This document shows, piece by piece, positions 27,459 through 35,782 of a DNA stretch of 64,000 nucleotides (position 1 is the first letter of the stretch; every line of letters begins with the position of its first letter). Under the pieces are notes generated by a model. The model saw nothing but the letters and a program-made list of their open reading frames with translations. It had not been told where the DNA came from and ran no database searches. A program made the translations under genes and the position numbers. The stretch lies in assembly GCF_017573465.1 (NCBI RefSeq), contig NZ_JAGEPF010000046.1:1-64000 (forward strand), written 5' to 3'. This DNA is from Actinomadura violacea. GTDB lineage: Bacteria; Actinomycetota; Actinomycetes; Streptosporangiales; Streptosporangiaceae.

Positions 27459-28454
27459 TCACGGTTTCTCGGGCTGGGTCCGTAGCCGGGACTCGGCGAG
27501 GGCGAGGGCGGCGATGGCCCCGAGCAGGATCACCGTCCCCACGACGGTGGCCGCGGTGAGCCGTTCGCCGAGGAACAGCACGGCCAGGCCTGCGGCGCCG
27601 ACCGGTTCGAGCAGCATCATCACGGACGCGGTGGTGGCCCTGAGTACGGCCACTCCCGCGAAGTACAGCGGGTAGGCGAGCGCCGTGGTGATGGCGGCGA
27701 TGTACAGCATCAGTAACCCCGCCTCGGCGAAGTCCCCGCCCTGGGGGAGAAGGCCTTCGTGGAAGGCCGGCGGCAGCATCAGGGCCGCGCCGATGAGGAA
27801 GGACGACAGGGTGAGAGTGAAGGCGTCCTCGCCGGTGCCGTGCCGTCCGGTCCACCGGCCCAGGAGGTTGGAGACGGCGTAACCGGCGGCGGACAGCAGC
27901 GCCATCGCCACGCCCGCAGGGTGGACGACGCCGGGCCGGTTGCCCAGCACGAGCACGGTCAGCCCGGCCAGCGCGCCGACGACGGCCAGTACTCCGGTCC
28001 GGCCGACGCGCTCACCGAGGAACAGGCGCCCGCCGACGGCCGTGAGCACCGGTGCGGCGCCGAGCGTGACGATGGTGCCGACCGCCAGGCCGGTGTCGCG
28101 CACGGCGGCGAAGTAGGCGGTCTGGAAAACCGCGAGTCCGGCTCCGGTGCCCGACAGCAGAAGCACACGCCGCCCGGCGGGTCCCGGCACGCGGGGCGTC
28201 CTGCGGGACGGGCGCAGAGCCCAGGCCGGCAGCAGCAGCACCGCTCCGGCCAGGAAGCGCCAGAACGAGATGGCCAGGGGCCCCAGGTCACTGGTCCGGT
28301 AGATGACCTCCACGGCCGCGCCGGTGGTTCCCCAGGCGATTCCGGCAAAGGCGAGGAAGGCGAAGGCGCGCCGCACCGAGAGCGAGCCGGTCAGCGAGTT
28401 CCCGCCCCGGCCCGGCGCCTCCGCGTCGGCGGCGAGGTCCTTTGGGCTCTTCAC
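27459..28454 (-). CDS. EamA/DMT-family transporter
   Basis: 331 residues from a GTG at 28454 (start uncertain; GAGGGG directly precedes it and the frame is open further upstream). Ten hydrophobic helices in two EamA repeats: AFLAFAGIAWGTTGAAVEVIYR..., ISFWRFLAGAVLLLPAWAL, and in the second half GYAVSNLLGRWTG and EPVGAAGLAVLFLGERLT. DMT proteins export amino acids or other small metabolites. Transcribed divergently from a LysR gene that probably controls it. Confidence 0.88.
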   Translation of the reverse strand: MKSPKDLAADAEAPGRGGNSLTGSLSVRRAFAFLAFAGIAWGTTGAAVEVIYRTSDLGPLAISFWRFLAGAVLLLPAWALRPSRRTPRVPGPAGRRVLLLSGTGAGLAVFQTAYFAAVRDTGLAVGTIVTLGAAPVLTAVGGRLFLGERVGRTGVLAVVGALAGLTVLVLGNRPGVVHPAGVAMALLSAAGYAVSNLLGRWTGRHGTGEDAFTLTLSSFLIGAALMLPPAFHEGLLPQGGDFAEAGLLMLYIAAITTALAYPLYFAGVAVLRATTASVMMLLEPVGAAGLAVLFLGERLTAATVVGTVILLGAIAALALAESRLRTQPEKP

Positions 28455-28508
28455 CCCCTCACCGTGCTCCCCTCCGCGAAATACGCAAAATGCATCCAGC
28501 CGCCATCG

Positions 28509-28523
28509 ATACGCTGAACGTAT
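28509..28523. promoter_or_regulatory. LysR-type dyad overlapping the regulator start
   Basis: ATACG-N5-CGTAT, a perfect interrupted palindrome that fits the T-N11-A consensus of LysR operators. It lies between the divergent EamA and LysR genes and overlaps the LysR ATG, so binding would block that gene while being placed to act on the transporter promoter. Confidence 0.6.
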
Positions 28524-29421
28524 GGATGCGCGCGGAGGAAATGGTGCAGGGCTGGAGCTGAAGCACCTGCGCTGCCTGGTCGCCATCGTCGACACCGGCA
28601 GCTTCACGGAGGCGGCCCTGGAGCTCGGCGTTTCACAGGCCGCCGTCTCACGCACCTTGCTCGCCTTGGAGAAGACCCTGGGGGTGCGGCTGCTGCACCG
28701 CACCAGCCGCACGGTCGAGCCCACCATGGCAGGAGTGCAGGTGCTCGCCCGAGCCCGTCTGCTGCTGGCCGGCGCGGACGAACTCGTCGCCGAGGCCGCC
28801 GCCGGCCACAGCCGCCTGCACATCGGTCACGCCTGGTCGGCCTTCGGGCGTCACACCACCGAGTTCCAGCGCCGCTGGCACCACGACCATCCCGACGTCG
28901 AACTCCGGCTCGTCCGCCACAACTCCTCCACCGGGGGACTCGCTGAAGGACTCTGCGACCTTGCGGTCATCCGCAGCGCCCTCGGCCTCAAGGTCTGGGC
29001 ACATGCGTTCGTCGGCCACGAGGACCGCTACCTGGCCCTCGCCTCCGACGACCCCTGGGCCCGCCGCCGCAGCATCCGCCTGGCCGAGGTCGCGAACCGC
29101 ACCCTCGCCCTCGACCACCGCACCGGCACCACCACCTTGGACCTGTGGCCCGAGAACGAACGGCCCGCCGCCGAGGACGTCCACGACATCGACGACTGGC
29201 TCGCCGCCATCGCTTCCGGCCGCTGCGTCGGCGTCACTCCGCAGGCCACCGCGGCCCAGTACCGTCCCGACGGCATCACCTACCGCCCCCTGCGCGACGC
29301 GGAGCCGGTCCCCGTCCACCTCATCTGGCGCCGACAGGGCCCCCACCCCGCCACCCGCGCCGCCGTCGCCCTCGCCATCGACCTCTACCGCGCAGAGGCT
29401 GTGAGGCCCGTTACGTCGTGA
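28522..29421 (+). CDS. LysR-family regulator
   Basis: 299 residues. Winged helix-turn-helix about 10-70 (LKHLRCLVAIVDTGSFTEAALELGVSQAAVSRTLLALEKTLGVRLLHRTSR) with a two-lobed effector domain after it. The ATG at 28522 has no ribosome site and overlaps the dyad at 28509-28523, so it may be translated from a leaderless message; GGAGGA lies inside the frame just before a CTG codon, an alternative start. Likely controls the divergent EamA exporter. The 3' end overlaps the convergent hydrolase remnant by 11 nt. Confidence 0.9.
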   Translation: MDARGGNGAGLELKHLRCLVAIVDTGSFTEAALELGVSQAAVSRTLLALEKTLGVRLLHRTSRTVEPTMAGVQVLARARLLLAGADELVAEAAAGHSRLHIGHAWSAFGRHTTEFQRRWHHDHPDVELRLVRHNSSTGGLAEGLCDLAVIRSALGLKVWAHAFVGHEDRYLALASDDPWARRRSIRLAEVANRTLALDHRTGTTTLDLWPENERPAAEDVHDIDDWLAAIASGRCVGVTPQATAAQYRPDGITYRPLRDAEPVPVHLIWRRQGPHPATRAAVALAIDLYRAEAVRPVTS

Positions 29422-30099
29422 AGAAATCGGCGAGGGCGCGGGCGATCTGGTCGGGCGCCTTCTCCGTGGGGATGTGGTCCGCTTCCGGGACCCGTATGAG
29501 CGTGGTCTGCGGAATCTCCGAGGCGAACCTCTCGGCGTACTCCACCTTCTCGAAGGCGTCGTCCTCACCCCAGACCAGCAACTTCGGCACCGTGGACCGC
29601 TGGAGCGCGGGAACGAGATCGAGGGTGTAGCGGTGGTTCGTCGGCGGCGGCCGGGTCCCGGAACCCGGGCCACGTGGGGCGCCGGCCAGGAGTCGTAGAG
29701 GACGGACTTGACCAAGGCCAGCCGGGGCACCTCCAGGCGGTCGTGGACGAGGAGGTGCTGGGCGACGGCGCCGCCGATGTCATGCCCCGCCACGGGGACC
29801 GGCCCGGAGAGTCCCAGCGCGGACGCGAATCGCGCCACCCAATCCGCGAGGGCCGGGACCGTGGCCGTTTCCAGGGTGAGTTCGCCTCCGGAGCGCCCCA
29901 GCCCAGGTATATCGACCGCTATGGGGTGCAGCCCTGCCTGCGCCATGCGGCTCAGCACCGGCAGCCACACCCGGCTCCAATACGTTCCGTGCAGCAGCAA
30001 CACGGCCCGGCCGCCATTCCCCGCGGTCAAGTAGCTGGCCGTTTCGCCGTCGACCCGGACCGCGCTCCTGCGCACACCCGTCTCGGCGGTTTCACTCAC
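29411..30099 (-). pseudogene. Alpha/beta hydrolase remnant: internal deletion and frameshift
   Basis: From ATG 30099 a normal alpha/beta hydrolase N-terminal half can be read: LLLHGTYWSRVWLPVLSRM, VDIPGLGRSGG, VPVAGHDIGGAVAQHLL, up to SWPAPHVAR. After about 29650 sense resumes only in another frame, giving TLDLVPALQRSTVPKLLVWGEDDAFEKV and EADHIPTEKAPDQIARALADFF, ending at the TAA at 29411. The usual cap-domain region of roughly 70-100 residues between these halves is missing. The expected Ser of GxSxG reads GHDIGG, so the nucleophile is Asp as in haloalkane dehalogenases and epoxide hydrolases. With a lost segment plus a shifted frame this is most likely a dead gene. Confidence 0.75.
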
Positions 30100-30104
30100 A
30101 TCGG

Positions 30105-31043
30105 GTGGTGGCCTTGTTCCAGCCGCCCCAGTCGCTGTTCGAGCTCGCCTGCGCCGCGGAGGTCTTCGGCACCGTCCGGCAGGACGTACCGGCCCGCTAC
30201 ACCTTCCGGATCTGCGCCGAGCACCCCGGCCCTCTGCGCACCACCGTCGGCTACGCCGTCCACGTCGATGCGGGACTGGAGGCCCTGCGCGAGGCGGACA
30301 CCGTGATCATCCCCGGCTGGCAGCCGGCCGGGGCGCCGGCGCCACCGGCCGTCACCGACGCCCTGCGGGCCGCCCACCAGCGCGGGGCCAGGATCGTCGC
30401 CATCTGCACGGGGGCGTTCGTCCTCGCTCAGGCCGGCCTCCTCGACGGCCGCCGCGCGACCACTCATTGGCGCCAGACAGCCCAACTGGCCGCCGCCTTT
30501 CCCGAGGTGCGGGTCGACCCCGACGTGCTCTACGTGGACCACGGTGACGTGGCGACCAGTGCCGGAACGGGCGCGGGCATCGACCTGTGCCTGCACCTGG
30601 TTCGTTCCGACCACGGCGCGGCATACGCCGCTCAGATCGCCCGGAACATGGTCCTTCCGCCCCACCGGGAGGGCAGCCAACTCCAATACGCCGCGCAGCC
30701 CGCACCGGCCAGGGCGGACGGATCGTTGGCGCCACTGCTGGATTGGGCCGCCTCCCGGCTCCACACCCGGCTGACCGTCGGTCGGCTCGCCGAGCACGCC
30801 GGGCTGTCGAGCCGGACGCTCGCCCGGCGGTTCACCGAACAACTCGGCACCAGCCCGGCGCAGTGGCTGCTCGGCCGGCGCCTCGATGCGGCGCGAGCGC
30901 TGCTGGAACAGACCGCCCTTCCGGTCGAAGCCATCGCGGTCCGGGTCGGACTCGCCTCGGCGGTCAACTTGCGCCGCCATTTCCGTGCACATCTCGGCAC
31001 CACCCCCGGCGCCTACCGGAGGACCTTCAGCGAAGCCCGTTAG
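30105..31043 (+). CDS. GlxA-type AraC regulator with DJ-1/PfpI domain
   Basis: 312 residues from GTG 30105 (or the adjacent GTG 30108). About 1-175 is a DJ-1/PfpI-like domain (LFELACAAEVFG, VIIPGWQP, IVAICTGAFVLAQAGLLDGRRATTHW), and about 205-310 an AraC-type double helix-turn-helix (LTVGRLAEHAGLSSRTLARRF, LEQTALPVEAIAVRVGLASAVNLRRHFR). Only 5 bases separate its start from that of the divergent hydrolase remnant, so its promoter lies inside that reading frame and the message has little or no leader. It may once have controlled the hydrolase. Confidence 0.9.
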   Translation: MVALFQPPQSLFELACAAEVFGTVRQDVPARYTFRICAEHPGPLRTTVGYAVHVDAGLEALREADTVIIPGWQPAGAPAPPAVTDALRAAHQRGARIVAICTGAFVLAQAGLLDGRRATTHWRQTAQLAAAFPEVRVDPDVLYVDHGDVATSAGTGAGIDLCLHLVRSDHGAAYAAQIARNMVLPPHREGSQLQYAAQPAPARADGSLAPLLDWAASRLHTRLTVGRLAEHAGLSSRTLARRFTEQLGTSPAQWLLGRRLDAARALLEQTALPVEAIAVRVGLASAVNLRRHFRAHLGTTPGAYRRTFSEAR

Positions 31044-31644
31044 GAAGCCCCCCGGCTGGGGCGGCGAGCGTGGCGAGGTGGCCGTCCAGGAGGCGGACCT
31101 GCCGCTCGGGCGGGAACTCCTGCGGGCTGAATAGGGCCTGGACGACGAGACCGAGCGTGAACGACAGGACCGACGCCGCGAGATCGTCCGCGTCGGCGGA
31201 GGGCAGTTCGCCGAGGCGTTGCGCTTCCCGCACGTGGTGCCGGATCCGCTCGCGCGAGCGTGCGTAGCGCGCCGCATGCCCGGCGGCGAGGTCGGGGTCC
31301 GCCAGCGCGGCGTCCCACGAGCTGACCCAGATGCGGTTGTCCGCGGCGGCCTGCGGTGTGGACGGCAGGATGTCCAGCAGCGTCGCGCGCAGCGCGCCGA
31401 GGCCGCCGGGCTCGGGGCCGGCCTTCCGCGTGGCCGTCCTGTGCTCGTCCAAGAGCGTCAACGCGTGGGCGACCAGGTCCTTCTTGCTCGGGAAGTAGTG
31501 CGTGAGCAGGCCCGTGGTCGCGCCCATCTCGGTGGCCACCGCCCGCAGCGTCAGGCCGCCGAACCCGTGCGCGGCCAGCACCCGCCACACCGCCGCGGAC
31601 ACGTCGCGGCGGCGGGCTTCGTGATCACCCTTGTGGCGCGGCAT
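31027..31644 (-). CDS. TetR-family regulator (BetI-like C-terminal domain)
   Basis: 205 residues from ATG 31644, preferred over ATG 31659 because relatives start MPR/MPK-x-x-DHEARR. Helix-turn-helix about 10-55 (VWRVLAAHGFGGLTLRAVATEMGATTGLLTHYFPSKKDLV). Transcribed away from a small NTF2-like gene; a perfect palindrome between them (31663-31678) is the likely operator. The 3' end overlaps the AraC-type gene convergently by 17 nt. Confidence 0.88.
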   Translation of the reverse strand: MPRHKGDHEARRRDVSAAVWRVLAAHGFGGLTLRAVATEMGATTGLLTHYFPSKKDLVAHALTLLDEHRTATRKAGPEPGGLGALRATLLDILPSTPQAAADNRIWVSSWDAALADPDLAAGHAARYARSRERIRHHVREAQRLGELPSADADDLAASVLSFTLGLVVQALFSPQEFPPERQVRLLDGHLATLAAPAGGLPNGLR

Positions 31645-31662
31645 ACCGCCAGGGTACATTCA

Positions 31663-31678
31663 CATAACAGACGTTATG
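31663..31678. promoter_or_regulatory. Perfect palindrome CATAAC-N4-GTTATG
   Basis: Six-base arms with a 4-nt spacer (AGAC) between the divergent TetR (31644) and NTF2-like (31695) genes. AT-rich symmetry in a GC-rich context and its position make it the probable TetR operator for both genes. Confidence 0.65.
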
Positions 31679-31694
31679 GAAATGGGAGGTCGTC

Positions 31695-32102
31695 ATGGAA
31701 GCCGATGTCAAGGCCGAGCTCGACGGGCTGATGCGCGCCCTCTTCGGCGCGTTCGGCAACGCCGGCGGCGCGCGGCCGAACCTCGCCGCCGTCCGCGAGG
31801 TGTTCATCCCGGAAGGCCTGATCATCAAGAACGTCGGGGGCGAGACCGTGATCTACGACCTCGAGACGTTCATCGCCCCGCGGGAGAGGATGCTCACCGA
31901 CGGGACGCTGACGGAGTTCTCCGAATGGGAGATCGGCGAGCGGACCGAGATCTTCGGTTCGATCGCGCAGCGGTTCAGCGAATACGGCAAGTCCGGCTAT
32001 CGCGACGGCGAATGGTTCGAGGGTGCGGGCCGCCAGACGACCCAGTTCATCCGCACGTCCGCCGGCTGGAGGATGAGCGCGGCGGCATGGGACGACGAGT
32101 AG
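31695..32102 (+). CDS. NTF2-like/SnoaL-fold small protein
   Basis: 135 residues, GGGAGG 7 nt before the ATG. Length and pattern fit a cone-shaped NTF2-like fold: an N-terminal helix (LDGLMRALFGAFGNAGG), VREVFIPEGLIIKNVGGETVIYDLETFI, SIAQRFSEYGKSG, and a terminal QTTQFIRTSAGWRMSAAAWDDE strand pair as in DUF4440-type proteins. Function unknown; members bind or turn over small molecules. Divergent from and probably controlled by the TetR gene. Confidence 0.7.
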   Translation: MEADVKAELDGLMRALFGAFGNAGGARPNLAAVREVFIPEGLIIKNVGGETVIYDLETFIAPRERMLTDGTLTEFSEWEIGERTEIFGSIAQRFSEYGKSGYRDGEWFEGAGRQTTQFIRTSAGWRMSAAAWDDE

Positions 32103-32241
32103 GGCATCGAGGGCGCGTCCGGGCAGGTCGACCGGGCCTTGGCCGACCTCGGGCCGCCCTGGAGCCGGCCGGCTTGGGCTACCGGGACGTCGCCGGACTC
32201 CGCACGTTCAGTGGCGGTCCCTGCCGTGCGGGCTCGCGGTG

Positions 32242-32667
32242 TCAGGCCTTGCGGGGCGAACGGTCCTTGGCGCGGGTCTCGGCGGCCACGGCGAACAGCA
32301 AGCCGCCGATCATGGCGGTGTTCTTCTGGAACTGGACGCGTTGGAGCTTGCGGGCCGTCGGGTCTTCGATCTCCCAGAACGCGTGCCCGGCCAGGGTGGT
32401 CGGGACCAGGGAGACGGTGATCGCCAGCGCGGAGAGCCGCGGCAGCACACCGACCGCGAGCAGGCCGCCGGCGATCAACTGCACCGCCCCGTTTCCGCGG
32501 ACGACGAGTTCGTCGTCGGGCAGCGGCACGACCTTGCGGATCTTGGCGAGCAGGGGCGCCGCCTGGTGCACACGACCGCCGGGCTCGCTGAGGGCGGCCG
32601 CCCCGAACACGGCGTAGCTTGAGCCGGTCAGAACGCGAGCACCGGCGCGAATGAGTGCCGTGACCAT
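32242..32667 (-). CDS. DoxX-like membrane protein
   Basis: 141 residues, AGAAGGGA before the ATG. Four hydrophobic helices with the DoxX pattern: RVLTGSSYAVFGAAAL, VVRGNGAVQLIAGGLLAVGVLPRLSALAI, FWEIEDPTARKLQRVQFQKNTAMIGGLLFAV. DoxX-like proteins are small quinone-linked or redox-associated membrane proteins; no specific role can be given. Confidence 0.82.
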   Translation of the reverse strand: MVTALIRAGARVLTGSSYAVFGAAALSEPGGRVHQAAPLLAKIRKVVPLPDDELVVRGNGAVQLIAGGLLAVGVLPRLSALAITVSLVPTTLAGHAFWEIEDPTARKLQRVQFQKNTAMIGGLLFAVAAETRAKDRSPRKA

Positions 32668-32800
32668 GACGTTCAGTCCCTTCTGACGGAAGACGACTCC
32701 ACCGCCATTCGATCATGGGAGCAGCGCGCGTTCCGCGCTCGGGTGCCGGTTCTCGCATACCGCGTGGGGCCGAAGGGCCCCAGGCGATGACCGCCGCTGC

Positions 32801-32838
32801 GACCGGTGTCCGCCCGTGGCTTCGGACGGACACCGGTC
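32801..32838. terminator. 12-bp perfect hairpin after the methyltransferase gene
   Basis: GACCGGTGTCCG and CGGACACCGGTC pair perfectly around a 14-nt loop. It begins 12 nt beyond the stop of the methyltransferase gene on the minus strand and precedes the DoxX gene. No T run, as is common in high-GC actinomycete terminators. Confidence 0.7.
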
Positions 32839-32850
32839 GGCTGATGCCTC

Positions 32851-33519
32851 CTAGGCGCTGCGGCGCAGCGTGAACCAGAAGGTCGGCACCGAGTTGGTGC
32901 CCGGCGTGACGTCGAGCAGTTCCCAGCCGGTGAACCTGGCGCGGAGTTCGTCGGCCGTGACGCCCGCCGCCCACGAGGTGACCTCGGGGAGCGGATTGCC
33001 GACCGGCTCGGGGCCGTACCCGAACATCAGGAACCGTGCTCCGGGAGCGGCGCGCTGGGTGAGCCCGGCGGCGTAGGCGTCGCGGCGGTGCAGCGGGACC
33101 CCGCAGTAGCAGCTCAGGTCGAAGAACAGGTCGAAGGGGCCCGGCACGTCCAGCTCGTCGAGGCGGGTGGCGTCTCCGTGCAGGAGCCGTACCGCCACTT
33201 CCGCCGCCGCAGCCTTCTTTCTGGCCTCGTCGACGGCTCGGTCGATGAGGTCGACGGCCGTCACCTCCCAGCCGTGCCGAGCGAGGTAGGTGGCGTTGGT
33301 CCCCGTGCCGCAGCCGAGTTCCAAGGCGCGGCCGGGTGGCAGCGCGCCCTGCCCCTCTACCAGGGCGACCAGCTCGGGCGGCGTCACGCCGGTGTCCCAC
33401 GGGGGCTTGCCGGTGAGGTAGAAGCGCTCCAGCGCGCGGTGGACGGCCTCCTCTTCAGGGTCTCGCTGCGTTGATGGCAGGTCCGGTTCCGGCTTCTGGG
33501 CGGCGTTGGGCTGGTCCAT
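32851..33519 (-). CDS. Class I SAM-dependent methyltransferase
   Basis: 222 residues from ATG 33519, which has GGAGGAGACG before it; an upstream in-frame ATG at 33558 lacks this. SAM motif I is ALELGCGTGTNATYLARHG (about 65-83), followed by VTAVDLIDRAVDEA, LLHGDATRLDEL and FFDLSCYCGV. N-terminal WDTGVTPPELVALVE is typical of thiopurine/tellurite-type and small-molecule methyltransferases. Divergent from a TetR gene that likely represses it. Confidence 0.88.
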   Translation of the reverse strand: MDQPNAAQKPEPDLPSTQRDPEEEAVHRALERFYLTGKPPWDTGVTPPELVALVEGQGALPPGRALELGCGTGTNATYLARHGWEVTAVDLIDRAVDEARKKAAAAEVAVRLLHGDATRLDELDVPGPFDLFFDLSCYCGVPLHRRDAYAAGLTQRAAPGARFLMFGYGPEPVGNPLPEVTSWAAGVTADELRARFTGWELLDVTPGTNSVPTFWFTLRRSA

Positions 33520-33534
33520 CGTCTCCTCCAAGTA

Positions 33535-33567
33535 TCTAGAATTGAACTCTAGTGACATGCTCTAGAG
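33535..33567. promoter_or_regulatory. Three CTAG-centred boxes at exact 13-bp spacing
   Basis: CTAG occurs at 33536-33539, 33549-33552 and 33562-33565, so the centres are 13 bp apart each time; the flanks are TCTAGA, CTCTAGT and CTCTAGAG. CTAG is rare in GC-rich actinomycete DNA. The array fills the short gap between the divergent methyltransferase and TetR genes and is probably a multi-site operator for that TetR protein. Confidence 0.65.
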
Positions 33568-33580
33568 ATATACTCGCAAT

Positions 33581-34231
33581 ATGGATGGGGTCAAGCGGCC
33601 GGACAAGCGGGCCGAGCGCTCGCGCCGCACCCGCGAGAAGGTCGTCGAGGCGGCTCGCGAGCTGTTCGTCGCGCAGGGGTACGGGGCGACGAGCCTGCAG
33701 GAGGTCGCGGACAAGGCGGGCGTGGCCGTTCAGACGGTCTACTTCGTCTTCGGCAACAAGCGCACGCTGTTCAAGGACGTCGTCGACTCGGCCATCGCCG
33801 GCGACACCGAACCGGTGGCCACCATGGACCGGGGATGGTTCCGCGCCGCGTGCGCCGCGCCCACCGCGGCCGACCAGCTGCGCGCGCACGTACGCGGCAG
33901 CCGCGAGATCCTGGACCGGGTGGCCCCGATCATGCCGCTGATCGCGGCCGCCGCGGCCACCGATCCGCAGATCGCCGCGCAGTGGCCCGACGGCCCCGAT
34001 CCGCGCTACACCGTGCAGCACGCCGCGGCCCGGTCGCTGGCCGGCAAGCCCGGAGTCCGCCCCGACGTCTCCGTCGAGACGGCCGCTGACCTGCTGTTCG
34101 GGCTGCTCAGCCCGCAGCTGTACCTGCTCTTCGTCCAGGACCGCAACTGGTCGCCGGAAGTGTGGGAAGAGTGGGCCTACGCCACTTTGGCCGCCCAGCT
34201 CTGCGCCGCTCCCGCGGCAGACCCCGGATAG
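33581..34231 (+). CDS. TetR-family regulator
   Basis: 216 residues from ATG 33581. Basic N terminus, then the helix-turn-helix VVEAARELFVAQGYGATSLQEVADKAGVAVQTVYFVFGNKRTLF (about 22-66). C-terminal helices include AADLLFGLLSPQLYLLFVQDRNWSPEVWEEW, common in this subgroup. No strong ribosome site; the message may have a short leader starting in the CTAG array. Likely represses itself and the methyltransferase. Confidence 0.9.
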   Translation: MDGVKRPDKRAERSRRTREKVVEAARELFVAQGYGATSLQEVADKAGVAVQTVYFVFGNKRTLFKDVVDSAIAGDTEPVATMDRGWFRAACAAPTAADQLRAHVRGSREILDRVAPIMPLIAAAAATDPQIAAQWPDGPDPRYTVQHAAARSLAGKPGVRPDVSVETAADLLFGLLSPQLYLLFVQDRNWSPEVWEEWAYATLAAQLCAAPAADPG

Positions 34232-34328
34232 CCGCGGCCAGGACGACCACGCTCCAGAACCCCGTGAGTCCTCGCCCGGCTCCGCCGCCGGCAAAGCACC
34301 TGGCGCAGTGCCGTCGAGGTGGCGGCGC

Positions 34329-35189
34329 TCAGAGGCCGAGGGTGTGCCGTGCGGCGGTCGCGTCGAGCCGCGGCGGGACGATGCTGCGGCGTGCGGCGTC
34401 GGGACGCAGGAGCGCCGCCCGGATGCGGACGGCGGGAAGCGCGGGACGGAGCGACCACAGCAGCGCTGCGGTACCGGTCACGAAGGGGGCGGCCACGCTG
34501 GTGCCCGACATGCGGGCGTGCTCGCCGCGCGGGGCCGTGCTGACGATGTCCAGTCCCGGGGCCAGGAGCCCGCGCCGGCCTATCCCGATGCCGAGGTTGG
34601 ACGGGCTGCGGGGCCGGCCGTGCGTGTCGCATGCCGCGACCGGGACGAGCCAGGGATGGGCCATCAAGGGGGCCGGTCCTATCCGGCCGTGGTTTCCGGC
34701 CGCGGTGATGACCACGACCCCGCGGTCCCTGGCGTGGTCGATCGCCGCGTCGAAGGCGGGGCTCCGCTGGAGGATGGGTGTGGCGAGGCCCAGGCTGATG
34801 TTGATGACGCGGGCGCCGGCGGCCACGCAGTCCTCCACCGCTTCGGCGAGGGCGGCGGGTGTGGTCTCGGGACAGAGGTGTCCAGGGCCCGGCTCGCAGA
34901 GGACGGGCCGGGACACGAACGTGCATCCCGGGCAGATCGCGGGCGCGCCGCCTCCCCGGGGCGCCGCGAGCATGCCCAGCACGAACGTGCCGTGCAGGCA
35001 GGCCGGGCTCGTCGGCGACCGGCACGACGACGCGGTCGAGGGGAGGGCGGGATGGCCGCCGTCGGCGGGACCGTCGATGACGGCCACGGTGACCGCGGGA
35101 TCGCCCTCCCCGTCCGCCATGAGTGCGTCGAGGCCGGTCAGGCGGAGGCTGCGTGCGTTCGTGCCGCTCGGCTCGGCCGCCTGCGTCAT
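34329..35189 (-). CDS. S8 subtilisin-like protease, PatA/PatG type
   Basis: 286 residues. The catalytic triad is present: D39 (VTVAVIDGPADGGHPAL), H66 (ACLHGTFVLGML) and S231 (MSGTSVAAPFV), with oxyanion N166 (TAAGNHG). VxDGPxD and the CRSPTSPACLHGT plus APAICPGCT stretches are the form seen in subtilisins of cyanobactin-type and related peptide loci, not in secreted subtilisins. No signal peptide or propeptide, so it acts in the cytoplasm. The ATG at 35189 overlaps the stop of the preceding Cys-rich peptide gene as ATGA, so protease and peptide are translationally coupled. Likely job: cleaving the conserved leader from the peptides of this operon (inference). Confidence 0.9.
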   Translation of the reverse strand: MTQAAEPSGTNARSLRLTGLDALMADGEGDPAVTVAVIDGPADGGHPALPSTASSCRSPTSPACLHGTFVLGMLAAPRGGGAPAICPGCTFVSRPVLCEPGPGHLCPETTPAALAEAVEDCVAAGARVINISLGLATPILQRSPAFDAAIDHARDRGVVVITAAGNHGRIGPAPLMAHPWLVPVAACDTHGRPRSPSNLGIGIGRRGLLAPGLDIVSTAPRGEHARMSGTSVAAPFVTGTAALLWSLRPALPAVRIRAALLRPDAARRSIVPPRLDATAARHTLGL

Positions 35190-35503
35190 TCGGACTCGTA
35201 GGGCCGGCAGAAGGGGCTGCCCTCCGGATCGTGCCGGCACGGCTGGTCCGGGTTGCAGCAGTCGAAATCGTAGGCGGCGTAGGTGTCGTCGAGACCCCAG
35301 CAGACGTTCGTGCCGGGTGGGCAGGGAGAAGGCAGCTGCCCCGCCTTGCGCTGGTAGACCGTGGCCAGCATTTCCGGATTGTTGTTGATCCGCAGAACGG
35401 CCATGGGGGTCAGCCCGGTGCGCCGGTCCGCGGCCCGGGTGGCGTACTGGCCGAGTGCGGGCCCGATGGATTTCTCAGCGGTCAGCCGGGGGAGAACGTC
35501 CAT
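35186..35503 (-). CDS. Leader-bearing Cys-rich peptide, knottin-like spacing (copy 1)
   Basis: 105 residues from ATG 35503 (GGGA at 7 nt); the in-frame ATG 35527 has no ribosome site. Residues 4-20 carry the locus leader LPRLTAEKSIGPALGQY, and 32-36 the second block TPMAV. After a helical stretch (about 40-60) comes a six-Cys core with spacing C-x6-C-x13-CC-x5-C-x9-C, ending PFCRPYESE. The core matches the divergent gene at 38328 residue for residue in Cys spacing and in CC-[ND]P, D-x2-G-x-PFC. The arrangement C..C..CC..C..C is that of inhibitor-cystine-knot peptides. No signal peptide. Probably a precursor processed by the protease gene it overlaps. Confidence 0.85.
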   Translation of the reverse strand: MDVLPRLTAEKSIGPALGQYATRAADRRTGLTPMAVLRINNNPEMLATVYQRKAGQLPSPCPPGTNVCWGLDDTYAAYDFDCCNPDQPCRHDPEGSPFCRPYESE

Positions 35504-35533
35504 TCCTTCGTCCCTTCGTTCGTTCATGGGCTG

Positions 35534-35782
35534 TCAGGTCGCGAAGCACGCGCTCAGGCAGTCGGTCTGGGAGACCCCTGCGCAGCGGCGCCAGCAGTCC
35601 AGGTCGGCGCGGCATTGGACGCCGCAGCGGATCGCGGTGCCGGGACCGACGCAGGACGACAGGCAGGACAGGCTCGCCATCGGTGCCACCGTCATGCCGT
35701 CCGGGAGCCGTGCCGCACTCGTGGCGTACGTTCCGAGGGAGGGGCCGAGGGCGTGTTCGGCGGTGAGTCTGGGCAGGTTCAC
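35534..35782 (-). CDS. Leader-bearing peptide with four CxxxC pairs
   Basis: 82 residues from GTG 35782, preceded by GGAGG and overlapping the stop of the LamG-like gene as GTGA. Leader NLPRLTAEHALGPSLGTY (2-19), second block VAPMA (32-36), then a core with eight Cys arranged as four CxxxC pairs: C40/C44, C53/C57, C63/C67 and C75/C79. Two CxxxC pairs on antiparallel helices make a helical hairpin stapled by two disulfides, as in plant alpha-hairpinins; here there would be two such units. The frame is open far upstream but only this part has the leader and coding signals. No known modifying enzyme is adjacent. Confidence 0.85.
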   Translation of the reverse strand: MNLPRLTAEHALGPSLGTYATSAARLPDGMTVAPMASLSCLSSCVGPGTAIRCGVQCRADLDCWRRCAGVSQTDCLSACFAT

